A stretch of DNA of 64,000 nucleotides, from assembly GCF_905171775.1 (NCBI RefSeq), contig NC_053494.1:162658101-162722100 (forward strand), written 5' to 3'. The notes under the pieces were generated by a model, which worked only from the letters and a program-made list of their open reading frames with translations, made no database searches and had not been told where the DNA came from. Every line of letters begins with the position of its first letter. Position 1 is the first letter of the stretch. This document shows positions 1 through 10,849 of this stretch, piece after piece. This DNA is from Rana temporaria (taxonomy: Eukaryota > Chordata > Amphibia > Anura > Ranidae). Position numbers and translations under genes: made by a program.

Positions 1-310
1 CCTGTCTTTGTTTGTTAGCTTTGTGAATTATGGCTCTACACTCAGTATACAGATCTAATACATTAACAGAATATATTTTTTTTTAAATCTTGTACTCAGC
101 AACAAAGAACTGACATTTCTTCATAAAGGGACCGTCTCCTATTTTATTAGCTTTCTGAATTCTGGCTGTGCAAAAAAAACAAAAACACTAACAGATTTTT
201 GTTTTATTATTTTCTTTTGAAATCTCCTTGTACTTAGCAAAAAAATAACTGAAATTTTTTCTTAAAGGGACCCTGTCCTGTTTTTTTTATACAGATCAAA
301 TACATTAGCA
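1..310. repeat. Tandem repeat, unit about 140 bp, a little over two copies
   Basis: Two consecutive blocks share the same order of words: a T-rich start followed by TTAGCTTT and GAATT, then an acagat/aacagat stretch, then TTGTACT(C/T)AGCAA, then a TAAAGGGACC end. The second block begins near 134 and a third, shortened one near 274, where it runs into a TA microsatellite. The array is cut by the left edge of the window, so its full length is unknown. No coding potential. Confidence 0.7.
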
Positions 311-314
311 GAAG

Positions 315-316
<2 letters not shown>

Positions 317-391
<75 letters not shown>
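317..391. repeat. (TA)n microsatellite
   Basis: About 37 uninterrupted TA dinucleotides. The apparent Ile-Tyr-rich frame on the minus strand here is a translation of this tract and is not a gene. Confidence 0.97.
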
Positions 392-394
<3 letters not shown>

Positions 395-1731
395 GTGACA
401 GTTTTTTTTTTCATTTGGCCAATATACGGAATCAGGGCAGTATACACTCCCATGACAGTAAGTAGTTAGTGCAGTGATCAAAACAGACTGTCATTTGTTT
501 CTCCAATTATCCAGGAACTGATATGTAACTTTTAGCACAGGTACTGACCCAGCTCAGAATTAAAAAAAACAAAAACAAATCCATCGCCTGACATTGTGCA
601 AATTTTATTTTATTTATTATTTAAATCACACAGTTCTTTCACAGAATGTGACTGTAGTTTTTCTTTCCCTCACTAAATATGGCCGCTGCCGCCAATGACC
701 TTCGGGCGCTTCGGAAATCAGCCTGCCAATGGCGTGTGAGGCTGCAGAAAGTCAACACGGTGTGGGGTGTTGTAGAGAGAGGCTTAGGGGGTGATGGTGT
801 GGGTTCCCTTATGGATGTTGTCCCCGGGCAGGGACCTTCCATTAGGGAGAAGCTGTAGGTTCAGCGCCTGTTTGTGTCACTTGCAATGCACATACAGTAC
901 CCACCGCCTCCTCCTGCCCCTATGCCCTGTCTGCCCTTCCCACAGGGCAATCCCTGGTGTGCTGAGGGCGTGTATGTCGGCTCCTGTCAGCAAATTGCAG
1001 TCTTCCATTGGCGGCTGATATTTGACCTCTGGTTGGCTGGGGCTGCTACCAATCATCACCTCTACTCCCAGAAAGGCCATCCAAGTCCTGCCCTCCTATT
1101 ACTGTACAATGTGTACATTTTAATCTGGTGCTGCCTTCACTAAATGCTGAGCTGCAGTCATTGGTAGGTATGTAATAGAAACCAAAGATGTCACGTATGC
1201 CCTGCCCCCTGAAACATGCTGATGTTTTTAGATCCCGAGCCACAGGGACCTATGGGACAGGAACACTGATCTACTGATCTAGGGACTCTACTAATCTATG
1301 GGGACTCTGATAGGTCTCTCCTGATCTATGGGGACTCGGATAGGGACTCTACTAATCTTTGGAGGGCCTTGTCGGGCGCCAGGCACGTGAATTACAGTGG
1401 CCGTGTATTTTTAGGAAGCACCTGATTAGAGCTATGGTGAACAGTGGGCGCCATGCTGGGCGTTCACTGTTCACTCAGCTGTGTGTTAGGAAAGCGAATA
1501 AATTGCTTTTCTAACACTGACCCGCCTCTCAGCCAATCAGGTAGCCGGGTCTGTTTGATGGGCACAGTGGCTGCGTTTGATGGACACAGTGAGGCTGCAA
1601 TTGATGTGTTTTTTTCAGAATCTTTCAGTTTGTTATCGCCTCCTAAAACAAAATTGGAGCACCAGCCGCCACTGATCCATTATATATTCTACACCCAGTG
1701 TAGAATGTGAAGGGCGGCAAAAAATAAAATT
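392..1731. other. Unassigned intergenic DNA with a short minisatellite trace
   Basis: No gene recognised; the short frames on both strands are unsupported. From 1259 to 1375 a loose repeat of gatctatggggactc-like words occurs three to four times. At 1553-1606 there are two units of a roughly 22-24 bp motif containing GATGG(G/A)CAC and GGCTGC, the same motif that forms large arrays near 17.4-18.1 kb and 18.6 kb. Confidence 0.5.
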
Positions 1732-1799
1732 ACAGGGGTTGTGTACCCCTAAATGACAGGGCTTGTGTACCCCTAAATGACTGGGGTTGTGTACCGCTT
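1732..1799. repeat. 24-bp tandem repeat, about 2.8 copies
   Basis: Three consecutive units start at 1732, 1756 and 1780, each with a G-rich start, TTGTGTACC and (in the first two) CCTAAATGAC. The first two differ at one position; the third is truncated. Confidence 0.9.
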
Positions 1800-1899
1800 C
1801 TCTACTTTAAACAAAACTAAATAGTGTTGGCTATACATACACTTTAAAGTCTCACTCAAGCCATTTTTTTGGCTTTCAACTCAAAGCTAATCACAAATA

Positions 1900-2630
1900 G
1901 GTATATTCAGTAAGAGTTAGGCTGGCTTATCAGTAGATTAGCCGACCTAACTCAGAATCTATGCCGACTTATGTTTAAGTGTATGCTCAAACAGAGATAC
2001 GCTTAAACATATCTAAGATAGGACGGCTTGCGCCGTCCTATCTTAGGTTGCAATATTTCGGATGGCCGCTAGGTGGCGCTTCCATTGCGGTTGGCGTAGA
2101 ATATGTAAATTAGTAGATACGCCGATTCACGAACGTACGCCCGGCCGCCACAGTACATTTACGCCGTTTCCGTAAGCCATTATCAGGCCTAAAGTTATTC
2201 CATCTATTAGATGGAATAGCAATGTTAAAGTATGGCCGCCGTTCCCGCTTCGAGATTCAACATTTTTACGTTGTTTGCGTAAGTCGTCCGCGAATAGCGA
2301 TTTACGCCGTTTACGTCCACGTCAAAATCAATAGGCCCGTGCGGCGTACTTAGCCGCAATGCACACTGAGAAATGTAGGCGCCCGGCGCATGCGCAGTAA
2401 TAAAAAAAACGTCAAAAACGTAAGGTCAAGCCTTATTAACATAAAACACGATCCCCTTACACACATTTGAATTCGGCGCCCTTACACCCGCCCGCTTTAG
2501 GCTACGCCGCCGTAACATAGCAGGCAAGTACATTGTGAATCATGTACTTGCCTAGCTAACTTACGGCGGCATAGCCTAAACACGCTAAGCTACACCGCCG
2601 CAAGTTTAGGGCAATGTGTGTGAATCTACC
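1900..2630. mobile_element. Harbinger-like non-autonomous element (MITE)
   Basis: The left end reads GGTATATTCA and the reverse complement of the right end reads GGTAGATTCA, an imperfect terminal inverted repeat. The interior is rich in TACGCCG/CGGCGTA words and carries segments typical of the family A MITEs elsewhere in the window (gaacgtacg, a GCATGCGCAGTA block). It also holds two hairpins: 2013-2046 (15-bp arms, 4-nt loop) and 2522-2553. No open frame. No convincing target duplication was found, so the superfamily is inferred from composition and shared words. Confidence 0.6.
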
Positions 2631-4278
2631 TAAAACAGATTAAAAGAAGAAAATTCTATTCAAGTATGTATTTTTAACTCAAAAAAGTACTTTAATTGCT
2701 CCCAGCCTCCTCCCAGCAAAGAAAACAAAATTAGAAACAATTGAATGAAAAATAGATTACATGCTCATTAAGTAGTGCATGTGTATGAATAAATTTTTGG
2801 AGTCTAAGTACTATATATACATTAGTGTCACTTTAAATCCAAACTCCAGATAACACCTTTTAAGCATGAACAGGTTTTTTCCTTTTGGGATAAAAGTTTT
2901 ACATAACTGAATAAAAGCTGAAGATTTGTAAGCACCACTGTCAGTGTTAAATAATTAGTTTCAACCCTCTAACTGGCACTTTTGCTAGATAGCTTGATCT
3001 GTTAAAGGAAGTTGAAAAATAACAGACTTATTGGCCAGATCACCAGGTAAAAATAAAGAAAGCTAATGCAGCCACCACATGTAGAAATGTGTTAAGATGC
3101 AATAAATATATATATTTTTGTTTTGGGGTTTATAACCACTTTAACTATTTATTACTTTATTGAATAAAAAATTAATAATTCACTTTCTGAATCCTTTTTT
3201 ATTTTTAAGTTTCTTGTGTTGTGACCACAGAGCTCTTGCTCTGATCTGTGCATTGTGAAATCATAAAAACAGAATTGAAATTCACTTTAGCCATGATGTC
3301 TTCCCACTGGCATCCATAGCTCCCAGCATTTCAAGGTGTTGTTGGCCACTAGCTTCAGAGAGAGGATGAGCAGGAGCGCCAGACTCTTTGGTCATGTGAT
3401 CGCATAGAACAGCTCAAAAAAATATTCAAAAAGCAATTCATTGGAAAATGTTAGCAGAGAAAATCAGAGTAGAATGTTAAGCATATTGTTTTTCAAGTAA
3501 ATTATTGTGTACCCCTTTCTTCTAATTGAAGTAAATTTTATGCAAACTTATAAATACCGGTACATGTTTTTTTTATAACATTTACATGTTAAAATATGTG
3601 GTTTTTAAAAAAGCACCAATTAATGACTTTTTCATGAGACTTTTTATACATCTTTTAATGTATAAAATGTCAAAAACTTTTTCATAAAATGCTAATTATT
3701 ACTGGCATATCACTGGATGCAATCTGATGACCAACTGAATCACCAGTAAAAAGGATTTTTAAATTATTGCGCACCTTTGGATTCTTACTCAGTTACCGAA
3801 GCCTGATCCAAATTTCCCACAGCAGTACTATGTATAAATGCATATAAAGCTATATTATAGCAGAGGATAATTAGTATGTGTAACACTCCAGCACATTGTA
3901 TGCATTTCAAATTGATCCTTATTAGAGAAAGCTACAAATACACACAATTAATCTATCTGACACCCAGTCATGACTAATATACCTAGTTACTATGTAATCT
4001 ATTTCGGAGGATTAAAAAAAAAAAAAAAAACAACAGTTTTATAAGTAATTATCTAATTTATCTCTGAAGAAATTAAATCTCTTTGTATAGCTCAGACATT
4101 GAATAATATGAATAAAATCAATATTATAAACAAAAAATAATACAAAAATGATTACAATTCTTAATTTATCACTGTTGTAAATAAAAGCCCCATTAGTATC
4201 GATGCAAATTATATGCCTGAGTCTACCCAGCATACAACAATAAAAGAAAAATTAATCCTACTCGCATAACCTTTTGAC
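2631..4278. other. Unassigned AT-rich intergenic DNA
   Basis: No gene or element recognised. Contains short poly(A)/poly(T) tracts and ordinary AT-rich sequence. The small minus-strand frames near 4039-4397 have no recognisable domain. Confidence 0.5.
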
Positions 4279-4516
4279 TTAAAGGCTAAGTTCACCTTTG
4301 TGAACAAAAAAATAAATGCACATATTTTTGTAGGAAAGAATGTGCATTTCTTATTTTTTTCTCCCAGGAGCTTGCAGAGGATTGCATTCACGATCAATGG
4401 ATCATGGGTGCAATGTCAGGCTCCTGCAGACTCTTCCTACAGCTTTGCCGAGCCCCTACCAGCTCAGAGCTGCAGCAAGTGTCAATGAACTACAAGGATG
4501 CTCATCAGTACCCTTA
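4279..4516 (+). mobile_element. Left end of a TTAA-flanked dispersed element
   Basis: Starts TTAAAGGCTAAGTTCACC, resembling the TTAAAG(C/G)GGAG...TTCCACCC termini of other elements here (14156, 23311, 51296). The piece is interrupted at 4517 by a MITE; sequence resuming after 5068 may be its continuation, but no TTAA right end was identified. Confidence 0.45.
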
Positions 4517-5065
4517 TGCCGCGTACACACGATCGGTTTGTCTGATGAGAACGGTCTGATGGACCGTTTTCATCAGACCAAACCGATCGTGTGTGGGCCC
4601 CATCGGTTATTTATCCATTGGTTAAAAAAAAATGGAACTTGTTTTAAAATTATCTGATGGTTACCTAACCGAAAAAAACGATCGTCTGTAGGCACATCCA
4701 TCGGTTAAAAATCCACGCATGCTCAGACTAAATTAGGGGACGGGAGCGCTCGTTCTGGTAAAATTAGCGTTCGTTATGGAGCTAGCACATTCATCATGCT
4801 GTAACAGACAGAAAAGCGCAAATCGGCTCTAACCAAACTTTTACTAACACGCGGTAACACGGAATCAGCAAAAGCAGCCCCAAGGGTGGCGCCATTGGAT
4901 TTATAGTGCCGTTGCACGTGTATTACGTGACCACGTTCTGACATGATCGTTTTTTTAACCGATGGTGTGTAGGTACGACTGACCATCAGTCAGCTTCATC
5001 GGATAACTGATGGAAAAATCCATCAGACCGTTTTCATCGGATTGACCGATCGTGTGTACAGGGCA
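4517..5065. mobile_element. Harbinger-like MITE, family B
   Basis: Ends carry the family B terminal inverted repeat: TGCCGCGTACACACGATCGG at the left and its near complement at the right (GATCGTGTGTACAGGGCA). The subterminal region is a nested hairpin of rearranged GATCGG/TCATCAGACC words. The interior (about 4740-4945) is the reverse complement of the interior of the copies at 6798-7357 and 40818-41152, showing that these are one family. Left flank TTA, right flank TAA: not an exact direct duplication. Confidence 0.75.
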
Positions 5066-5527
5066 TAACAGTCCATTGAAAACTACAAGCTGTAGTGGAG
5101 GATGGGATTTGTAGTATCTTCATTCACAGATTCCTGTAAATGAATAATGGGATTATTTGGGCGGAGCCCCACACAAATGTCACAATGAGTAACAAGGGGG
5201 CGGGGTTATGGGGTGAGTGCTGCAGGTAATGGTACAATAAATATAGGTGTAACATGTTACTCTAAACCCAATTACCAAAATCTCATATAATGTGTAACAT
5301 ACCAATATAATTTAAAATCTGCAGATTTTTAAAAAAAGTAATACTTGGTGATCTGCCATAAGGATCCTTATTCATATGATTTCTGTTATATGGTGACAAC
5401 TGGAGATAAGGGGGCGGCGCATAAAGATTGGGGGATGCCCCTTGTGGACCGCCCGCTACTGCAATCAAAAAACACACTGCACAGGCATGGCATACTATTT
5501 TCACTATCAGGAAGCTGGTTTGTGATG
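5066..5527. other. Unassigned intergenic DNA
   Basis: No gene recognised. Lies between a MITE and the left end of the Tc1-like element; part may be the continuation of the interrupted TTAA-type element. Confidence 0.5.
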
Positions 5528-5997
5528 TACAGTATCTCACAAAAGTGAGTACACCCCTCACATTTTTGTAAATAATTTATTATATCTTTTTATGTGACAC
5601 AGTAGATTTAAACACTGACTGGAAGACATACATTTCTAAAGCTCTGTGGATAATTTTTCATCTCTTTTCATTGTTTTTTCTATCTGTTGACAAGTCACTT
5701 CCCATCTACATGCAATTGCTCTAACGTTAGTTATACACTGACAAAAGTGAGTACACCCCTCACATCTTTGTAAACATTTTATTATATCTTTTCATACAAC
5801 AACACTGAAGAAATTACACTTTTCTACAATGTAAAGTAGTGAGTGTATATCTCGTATAACAGTGTAAATTTGCTGTCCCCTCAAAATAACTCAACACATG
5901 GCCCTTAATGTCTAAACTGATGGGAAAAACACCCCTAAGTTAAAAAAAAATACACCCCTAAGTAAAAATTTCAAAATTAGCCCTCCCTGGGTGTCAT

Positions 5998-6180
5998 GTG
6001 ACTCATTCGTGTTACAAGGTCTCAGGTGTGAATGGAAAGCAGGTGTGTAATTTTTTTTGGTTATCGCTCTCACTCTCTCGTACTGGTCACTGGAAGTTCA
6101 ACATAACACCTCATGGCAAAGAACTCTTCAGATCTGAGGATCTTAAAAAAAGAATTGTTGCTCTACATAAGGATGGCCTA
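5998..6180 (+). pseudogene. Tc1-like transposase, N-terminal remnant
   Basis: The plus-strand frame reads GKELFRSEDLKKRIVALHKDGL just before 6180, the helix-turn-helix start typical of Tc1-family transposases, which bind the terminal repeats and catalyse cut-and-paste transposition at TA. The frame then leaves homology exactly where the first insertion begins (6181). The continuation (HKDGLGYKKI) reappears at 9063-9092 and the remainder at 9889. The upstream part of this open frame is not transposase and the original start codon cannot be placed with confidence. Confidence 0.85.
6166..6180. repeat. Left copy of a 15-bp target-site duplication
   Basis: CATAAGGATGGCCTA occurs at 6166-6180 and again at 9063-9077, both in the transposase reading context. 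The duplicated host word and the exact start of the inserted repeat at 6181 define the insertion 6181-9062. Confidence 0.93.
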
Positions 6181-6703
6181 GAAAAAGAAGAAACAATTGG
6201 GATTTTTAGTGAAGTCATGGCCAATAGGGAACATGTACCTCCGTCCCGGTCTGATGAAAAAATGAATTGAATATAAAGGAACAGGGAAAAGGAATGCTAT
6301 GAAAAAATTGGGACTTTATATGGAGTGCACAGTTTGGGGAAACAGCCAACAATATGATTGTAGATATAAATATTTTAATTAGGTATAGGTAAACAGTAAT
6401 TACATTAAATTAGTAATGATTGGTAATATTATAGACCATAAATATAGAAAAAGACAATATTTCATGATGTTTGTAAAATTCCCATAAATTAAACTCATCA
6501 ACACATACATATATAGTATTGAAGTACAGATATCACATAGACACGGCTACACATTTGGAAAAAGCCTGCAACCTCCCTGAGCGGCAAGGTATAGTTTGAA
6601 AGAGATCCTAGGGTTTTAGCATCTCAGTCTAGGTGCCACAGAGTTAAATTAGATGTCACATAAAATTATCAAGGACAAGTGGATGCAGCCACGGCTTAAC
6701 ATT

Positions 6704-6749
6704 ATCTCTACGCGTTTCGTGGTTTTGGTGTTACCACTCGTCAGGAGCA
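6704..6749 (-). ncRNA. Hammerhead ribozyme motif (type I, minimal stem III)
   Basis: Read on the minus strand the region contains, in order, CTC, the core box CTGACGA, a stem II of GTGG and CCAC closing an 11-nt loop, the core box GAAA, then C-GC-GTA followed by GAG. CTGACGA and GAAA match the invariant CUGANGA/GAAA core; A15-U16 and C-G give the very short stem III; CTC/GAG gives a 3-bp stem I; cleavage would follow GUA. Tiny stem III hammerheads are known from Penelope-like elements, where they lie in the terminal repeats. Activity is untested; stem I is short. Confidence 0.75.
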
Positions 6750-6797
6750 GGCGCGTGATGCATATCTAAAACAGAATACAAAAATATAAAAAAGTAA

Positions 6798-7357
6798 TGC
6801 CGCGTACACACGATCGTTTTTCGGCATGAAAAAAAACGACGTTTTTTTAGTATGTCCAAAAACAAAGTTTTTCCAACTTCATCATTAAAAACGATGTTGC
6901 CCACACACCATCGTTTTTGAAAAATGATGAACAAAGCGCGGTGACGTACAACATGTACGACGGCACTCTAAAGGGGAACTTCTATTCGCCTTTGGGCTGC
7001 TTTTAGCTGATTCCTTGTTAGTAAAAGACAATCCACGCTTTTTTGTCTGTTACAGCGTGATGAATGTGCTTACTCCATTATGAATGGTAGTTTTACCAGA
7101 ACGAGCGCTCCCGTCTCATAACTTGCTTCTGAGCATGCGCGGGTTTAAAATGTCGTTTTAGCTCACACTCGATCATTTTTTACAACCCGAAAAACAACAT
7201 TTTTAAAAACGACGTTAAAAAATGCAGCATGTTTGAATTTTTTTTGACGTTTTTCAGAAGCCGAAAAACGATGTGAAGCCCACACACGATCATTTTAAAT
7301 GATGTTTTTAAAAACGTTGTTTTTTTCATGCCGAAAAACGATCGTGTGTACGCGGCA
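6798..7357. mobile_element. Harbinger-like MITE, family B, inside the retroelement
   Basis: Left TGCCGCGTACACACGATCG and right CGATCGTGTGTACGCGGCA form a near-perfect terminal inverted repeat of about 20 bp, extended by complementary subterminal hairpins (TTTTTCGGCATG / CATGCCGAAAAA). Flanks are TAA and TCA, a possible decayed 3-bp duplication. The interior (about 6935-7140) matches 4517-5065 in inverse orientation and 40818-41152 in the same orientation. It inserted after the surrounding retroelement. Confidence 0.85.
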
Positions 7358-8443
7358 TCAGGGTCCATAATTAATTAACACATGACGGGGGAAATTACTA
7401 TATATCAAATAAGATGGAAACCGATCCTATAGTAAACTTACAGAAGGGTGTGCTGGACATGTCGTGGCCCATGGAACCAGAAGGTCCACCGGTAGTGTCA
7501 GGCAAGGGAACTGAGGGGGCATGTGCCAGCAACGCGCACCCCCACATGGCCCCCTGGGTGCATGAGAGCCTATGCATAATGGCTAGGACCCAAACGAAAC
7601 GAAAGATGGCAACTGTGGTATATGGGCTTCTATAAGAGATAATGGTAATGGTAATATAAATAGTAATATAAATTGTATGCAACTCCATAATCCACAGAAT
7701 ATAGAAAATTCATGTTGGGAATCTAGAGATTCAATTGTGTAAAATAATATACCATAACATAAAGAAGCTCCAATAACTAGGTGTTGTATGCGTCCAGGTA
7801 GAGTATCTTTACCTTGTGTAGGAGCATGGAAATAAGTTGCTTGGAAGTGGTTGTTCAGGGACAGCACAGGGTGGACTAATATAGGCACGGTCCAAGCACC
7901 CCCCCCCAACGTCACGCTGCGTGCATCGAGGTAGGAAGACGTCCCCATCATAGACACTCGGCGGTTGGCGCCAATTCAACCTAATGGGATGCATGGGGAT
8001 CGAGAAAGACCACCCACACAGTGGAGACCTGGGATGGACTCCACACGTGTGGAGGAGTGGGTGTGACGTTGATGTGCAGAACAAGGCACCCGCCCACCCC
8101 AACGTCAGAGGGGAGGGGGGGTGACCAGTGGTGCACATCACAGTTCCCAAGACAGACAGACTACCCGGATGAACATAGGTCCGGACCACATGCTGCCTAT
8201 ATATACCACAGCATGTAACAATAGCCATATAGTCTGCAAGGCATGACAGGTTAAAAACATCTCATCTAAAATAATACCTCAATTACATGCCAGCAAAGAA
8301 GGGAGTATAATTTGGAAAAGAAATTTAACCAATGTGTAGAAGTGTCTTTACAATAGAAGATTGTGTTGTTTAACATATTGCATGTGTTACTGATAATTGA
8401 TTTATAAACATAGTAAAACTGCGTGCTCCCATCCCTAAGTTAT
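7358..8443. other. Interior of the nested retroelement, no recognised domain
   Basis: Open frames at 7398-8228 on both strands are short, overlap one another and show no reverse transcriptase or nuclease motif. The base composition is more GC-rich than the surroundings around 7850-8170, with inverted short words such as tgacgttggggtgg. It may be promoter or 5' non-coding sequence of the retroelement; this is inference. Confidence 0.4.
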
Positions 8444-9062
8444 TGAAAAAGAAGAAACAATTGGGATTTTTTGTGAGGTCATGGCCAATAGGGAACATGT
8501 ACCTCTGTCCCGGTCTGATGAAAAAATAAATTGAATATAAAAGGGTAAAGGAATGCTATGAACAAATTGGGACTTTATATGGAGTGCACAGTTTGGAGAA
8601 ACAATATAATTGTAGATATAAATATTTTAATTATGTATAGGTAAACAGTAATTACATTAATTTAACTCTGTGGCACCTAGACTAAGATGCTATCACCCTA
8701 GGATCTCTTTCAAACTATACCTTACCGCTCAGGGAGGTTGGAGGCCTTTTTCAAATGTGTAGCCGTGTCTATGTGATATCTGTACTTCAATACTATATAT
8801 GTATGTATATGTATGTGTTGATGAGTTTAATTTATAGGAATTTTACAAACATCATCAAATATTGTCTTTTTCTATATTTATGGTCTATAATATTACCAAT
8901 CATTATTAATTTAATGTAATTACTGTTTACCTATACCTAATTAAAATATTTATATCTACAATTATATTGATGGCTGTTTCCCCAAACTGTGCACTCCAAA
9001 TAAAGTCCCAATTTTTTCATAGCATTCCTTTCCCCTGTTCCTTTATATTCAATTTATTTTTT

Positions 9063-9092
9063 CATAAGGATGGCCTAGGTTATAAGAAGATT
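9063..9092 (+). pseudogene. Tc1-like transposase, middle sliver between two insertions
   Basis: Thirty bases encode HKDGLGYKKI, the direct continuation of the remnant ending at 6180. They comprise the right copy of the 15-bp duplication (9063-9077) and the left copy of a 12-bp duplication (TATAAGAAGATT, 9081-9092). Confidence 0.88.
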
Positions 9093-9888
9093 AAGTCCAA
9101 TCGTTGGTGAATCAATATGGCAAAACAATGAAAAAACAGACGACGCTATCTCTTAGCGAAACGTACGTCGGGAGGTAGAATCGCTGTGTCATCGCTTTGA
9201 ACGGGAGACTGCATGCCGGTCGGCTCTCCAGTGTTCTACACATTTTTATTGCCTTAAATGTAAGTGTTTATTTTTGCTATTAAAACCTTTTATAAGCTTT
9301 ACACACCATGTGAGTCACCTTCCATTTTGGGTCATTGATGCTGAGTCTCTTGGCCATTGAGTTCATAACACCTGAAGCTTCGGTTCTCTGAGATTGGAGA
9401 TTGCTGTCATCAGGAGTACGATTCAACATTTTGGCCTGATACAGCTTATCTCTGGTAAGCATATAACCCTATAGGTGGTGGTGCACTTGTGTTATTGCTG
9501 ACACATTGTGGCTTTTTATTCACTCAGGTTTCTTTTCACTGGCTTTCACACGGTGCAAGTGTTTCATTGGTTTGCCATATTGATTCATCAACGATTGGAC
9601 TTGATTGGACTTGTTATGATTTTCATAATTTTTCACAATTTTAATTTTGGACTGTCTATGCACTTCTTCATATACATTTTTCACTATTTATTTGTGATTA
9701 ATACAGATTGTTGTGTTTAGATCTGTTAATATTGCTCCTTCATCACGTTTTTTTGTGTAGCTCTTCCCTTTTCTTTTTCCATTGTTTGAATGTGTGGTCT
9801 CACAGTATGAGCTGCTGCATTTATTTATATTTTTATGTTTATTGTTTATGATCATGTGTTTAGTAGTGCAGTATATCTCCACTCCACC
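9093..9888. mobile_element. Second retroelement insertion in the transposase (Penelope-like, probable)
   Basis: Flanked by a perfect 12-bp duplication TATAAGAAGATT at 9081-9092 and 9889-9900. Its left end (AGTCCAATCGTTGGTGAATC) recurs inverted near 9575-9603, giving a fold-back. At about 9140-9175 the words GACGA, CGCTA/TAGCG and GAAACGTACGTC resemble a degenerate hammerhead. No reverse transcriptase frame; the open frame at 9508-9720 is low complexity. Confidence 0.5.
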
Positions 9889-10840
9889 TATAAGAAGATT
9901 GCCAAGACCCTGAAACCTAGCTGCAGCATGGTGGCAAAGACCATACATACGTTTAAAAGGACAGGTTCCAGTCAGAACAGGCCTCTCCATGGTCGACCAA
10001 TGAAGTTGAGTGCATGTGCTCAGGTTCATATGCAGAGGTTGTCTTTGGGAAATAGACATATGAGTGCTGCCAGCATTGCTGCAGAGGTTGAAGGGGCTGA
10101 GGATCAGCCTGTCAGTGCTCAGACCATATGCCGTACACTGCATCAAATTGATCTGCATGGCTGTCATCCCATAAGGAGGCCTATTCTTAAGATGATGCAC
10201 AAGAAAGCCTGCAGTTTGCTGAAGACAAGCAGACTAAGGACATGGATTACTGGAACCATGTCCTGTGGTCTCATGAGACCAAGATAAATGTATTTGGTTG
10301 AAATTGTGTCAAGCGTGTGTGACAGCAACCAGGTGAAGAGTACAAAGACAAGTGTGTCTTGCCTACAGTCAAGCATGGTGGGGGAGTGCCATGGTCTGGG
10401 GCTTCATGAGTGTTGCCGTCACTGGGGAGATACAGTTCATTGAGGGAACCATGAATGGCAACATGTACTGTGACATACTGAAGCAGAGCATGATCCCCTC
10501 CCTTCGGAGAGTGGGCCACATGGCAGTATTACAACATAACGACCTCAAACATAACTCCAAGACAATCACTGCCTTGCTAAAGCTGAGGGTAAAGATGATA
10601 GACTGGCCAAGCCTGTCTCCAGACCTAAACCCTATTGAGCATCTGTGGGGCATCCTCAAATGGAAGGTGGAGGAGTGCAAGGTCTCTAACATCCACCAGC
10701 CCTGGGATGTTGTCATGGAGTAGTGGAGGAGGACTCCAGTGGCAACCTGTGAAGCTCTTGTAAACTCCATGCCCAAAAGGGTTAAGGCAGTGCTGGAAAA
10801 TAATGGTGGCCACACAAAATATTGACACTTTGGGCCCAAA
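9889..10840 (+). pseudogene. Tc1-like transposase, main remnant (DNA-binding and DDE domains)
   Basis: The frame at 9889-10210 carries the second DNA-binding region (YKKIAKTL..., GRPMKLS..., ...SAASIAAEVEG). A deletion of about 4 nt near 10210 shifts the frame. The catalytic core follows: the usual SDET motif reads SHET, because the Asp codon is CAT at 10272-10274, so the first catalytic acid is lost. Further on are QHND and SPDLNPIEHLWG, containing the second acid and the Glu region of the DD34E triad. TAG at 10721-10723 replaces the expected Glu codon. Frameshifts, a mutated triad and two large insertions make it non-functional. Intact relatives are about 340 residues. Confidence 0.92.
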
Positions 10841-10849
10841 TTGGGCATT

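Larger units (their letters stand above)
6181..9062 (-). mobile_element. Penelope-like retroelement insertion (probable)
   Basis: Bounded by a perfect 15-bp duplication. A terminal-type repeat at 6181-about 6790 recurs in direct orientation at 8444-about 8661 (both start GAAAAAGAAGAAACAATTGG) and in inverted orientation at about 8655-9062 (reverse complement of about 6258-6650). Mixed direct and inverted terminal repeats, variable target duplications and hammerhead motifs are known hallmarks of Penelope-like elements; the last is present at 6706-6747 on the minus strand. I could not find reverse transcriptase motifs in 7360-8440, so the assignment rests on architecture and the ribozyme. A family B MITE sits inside. 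Confidence 0.6.

Noticed and set aside
262..453. 63-codon Ile-Tyr-rich frame on the minus strand
   Set aside because: It is a translation of the (TA)n microsatellite.
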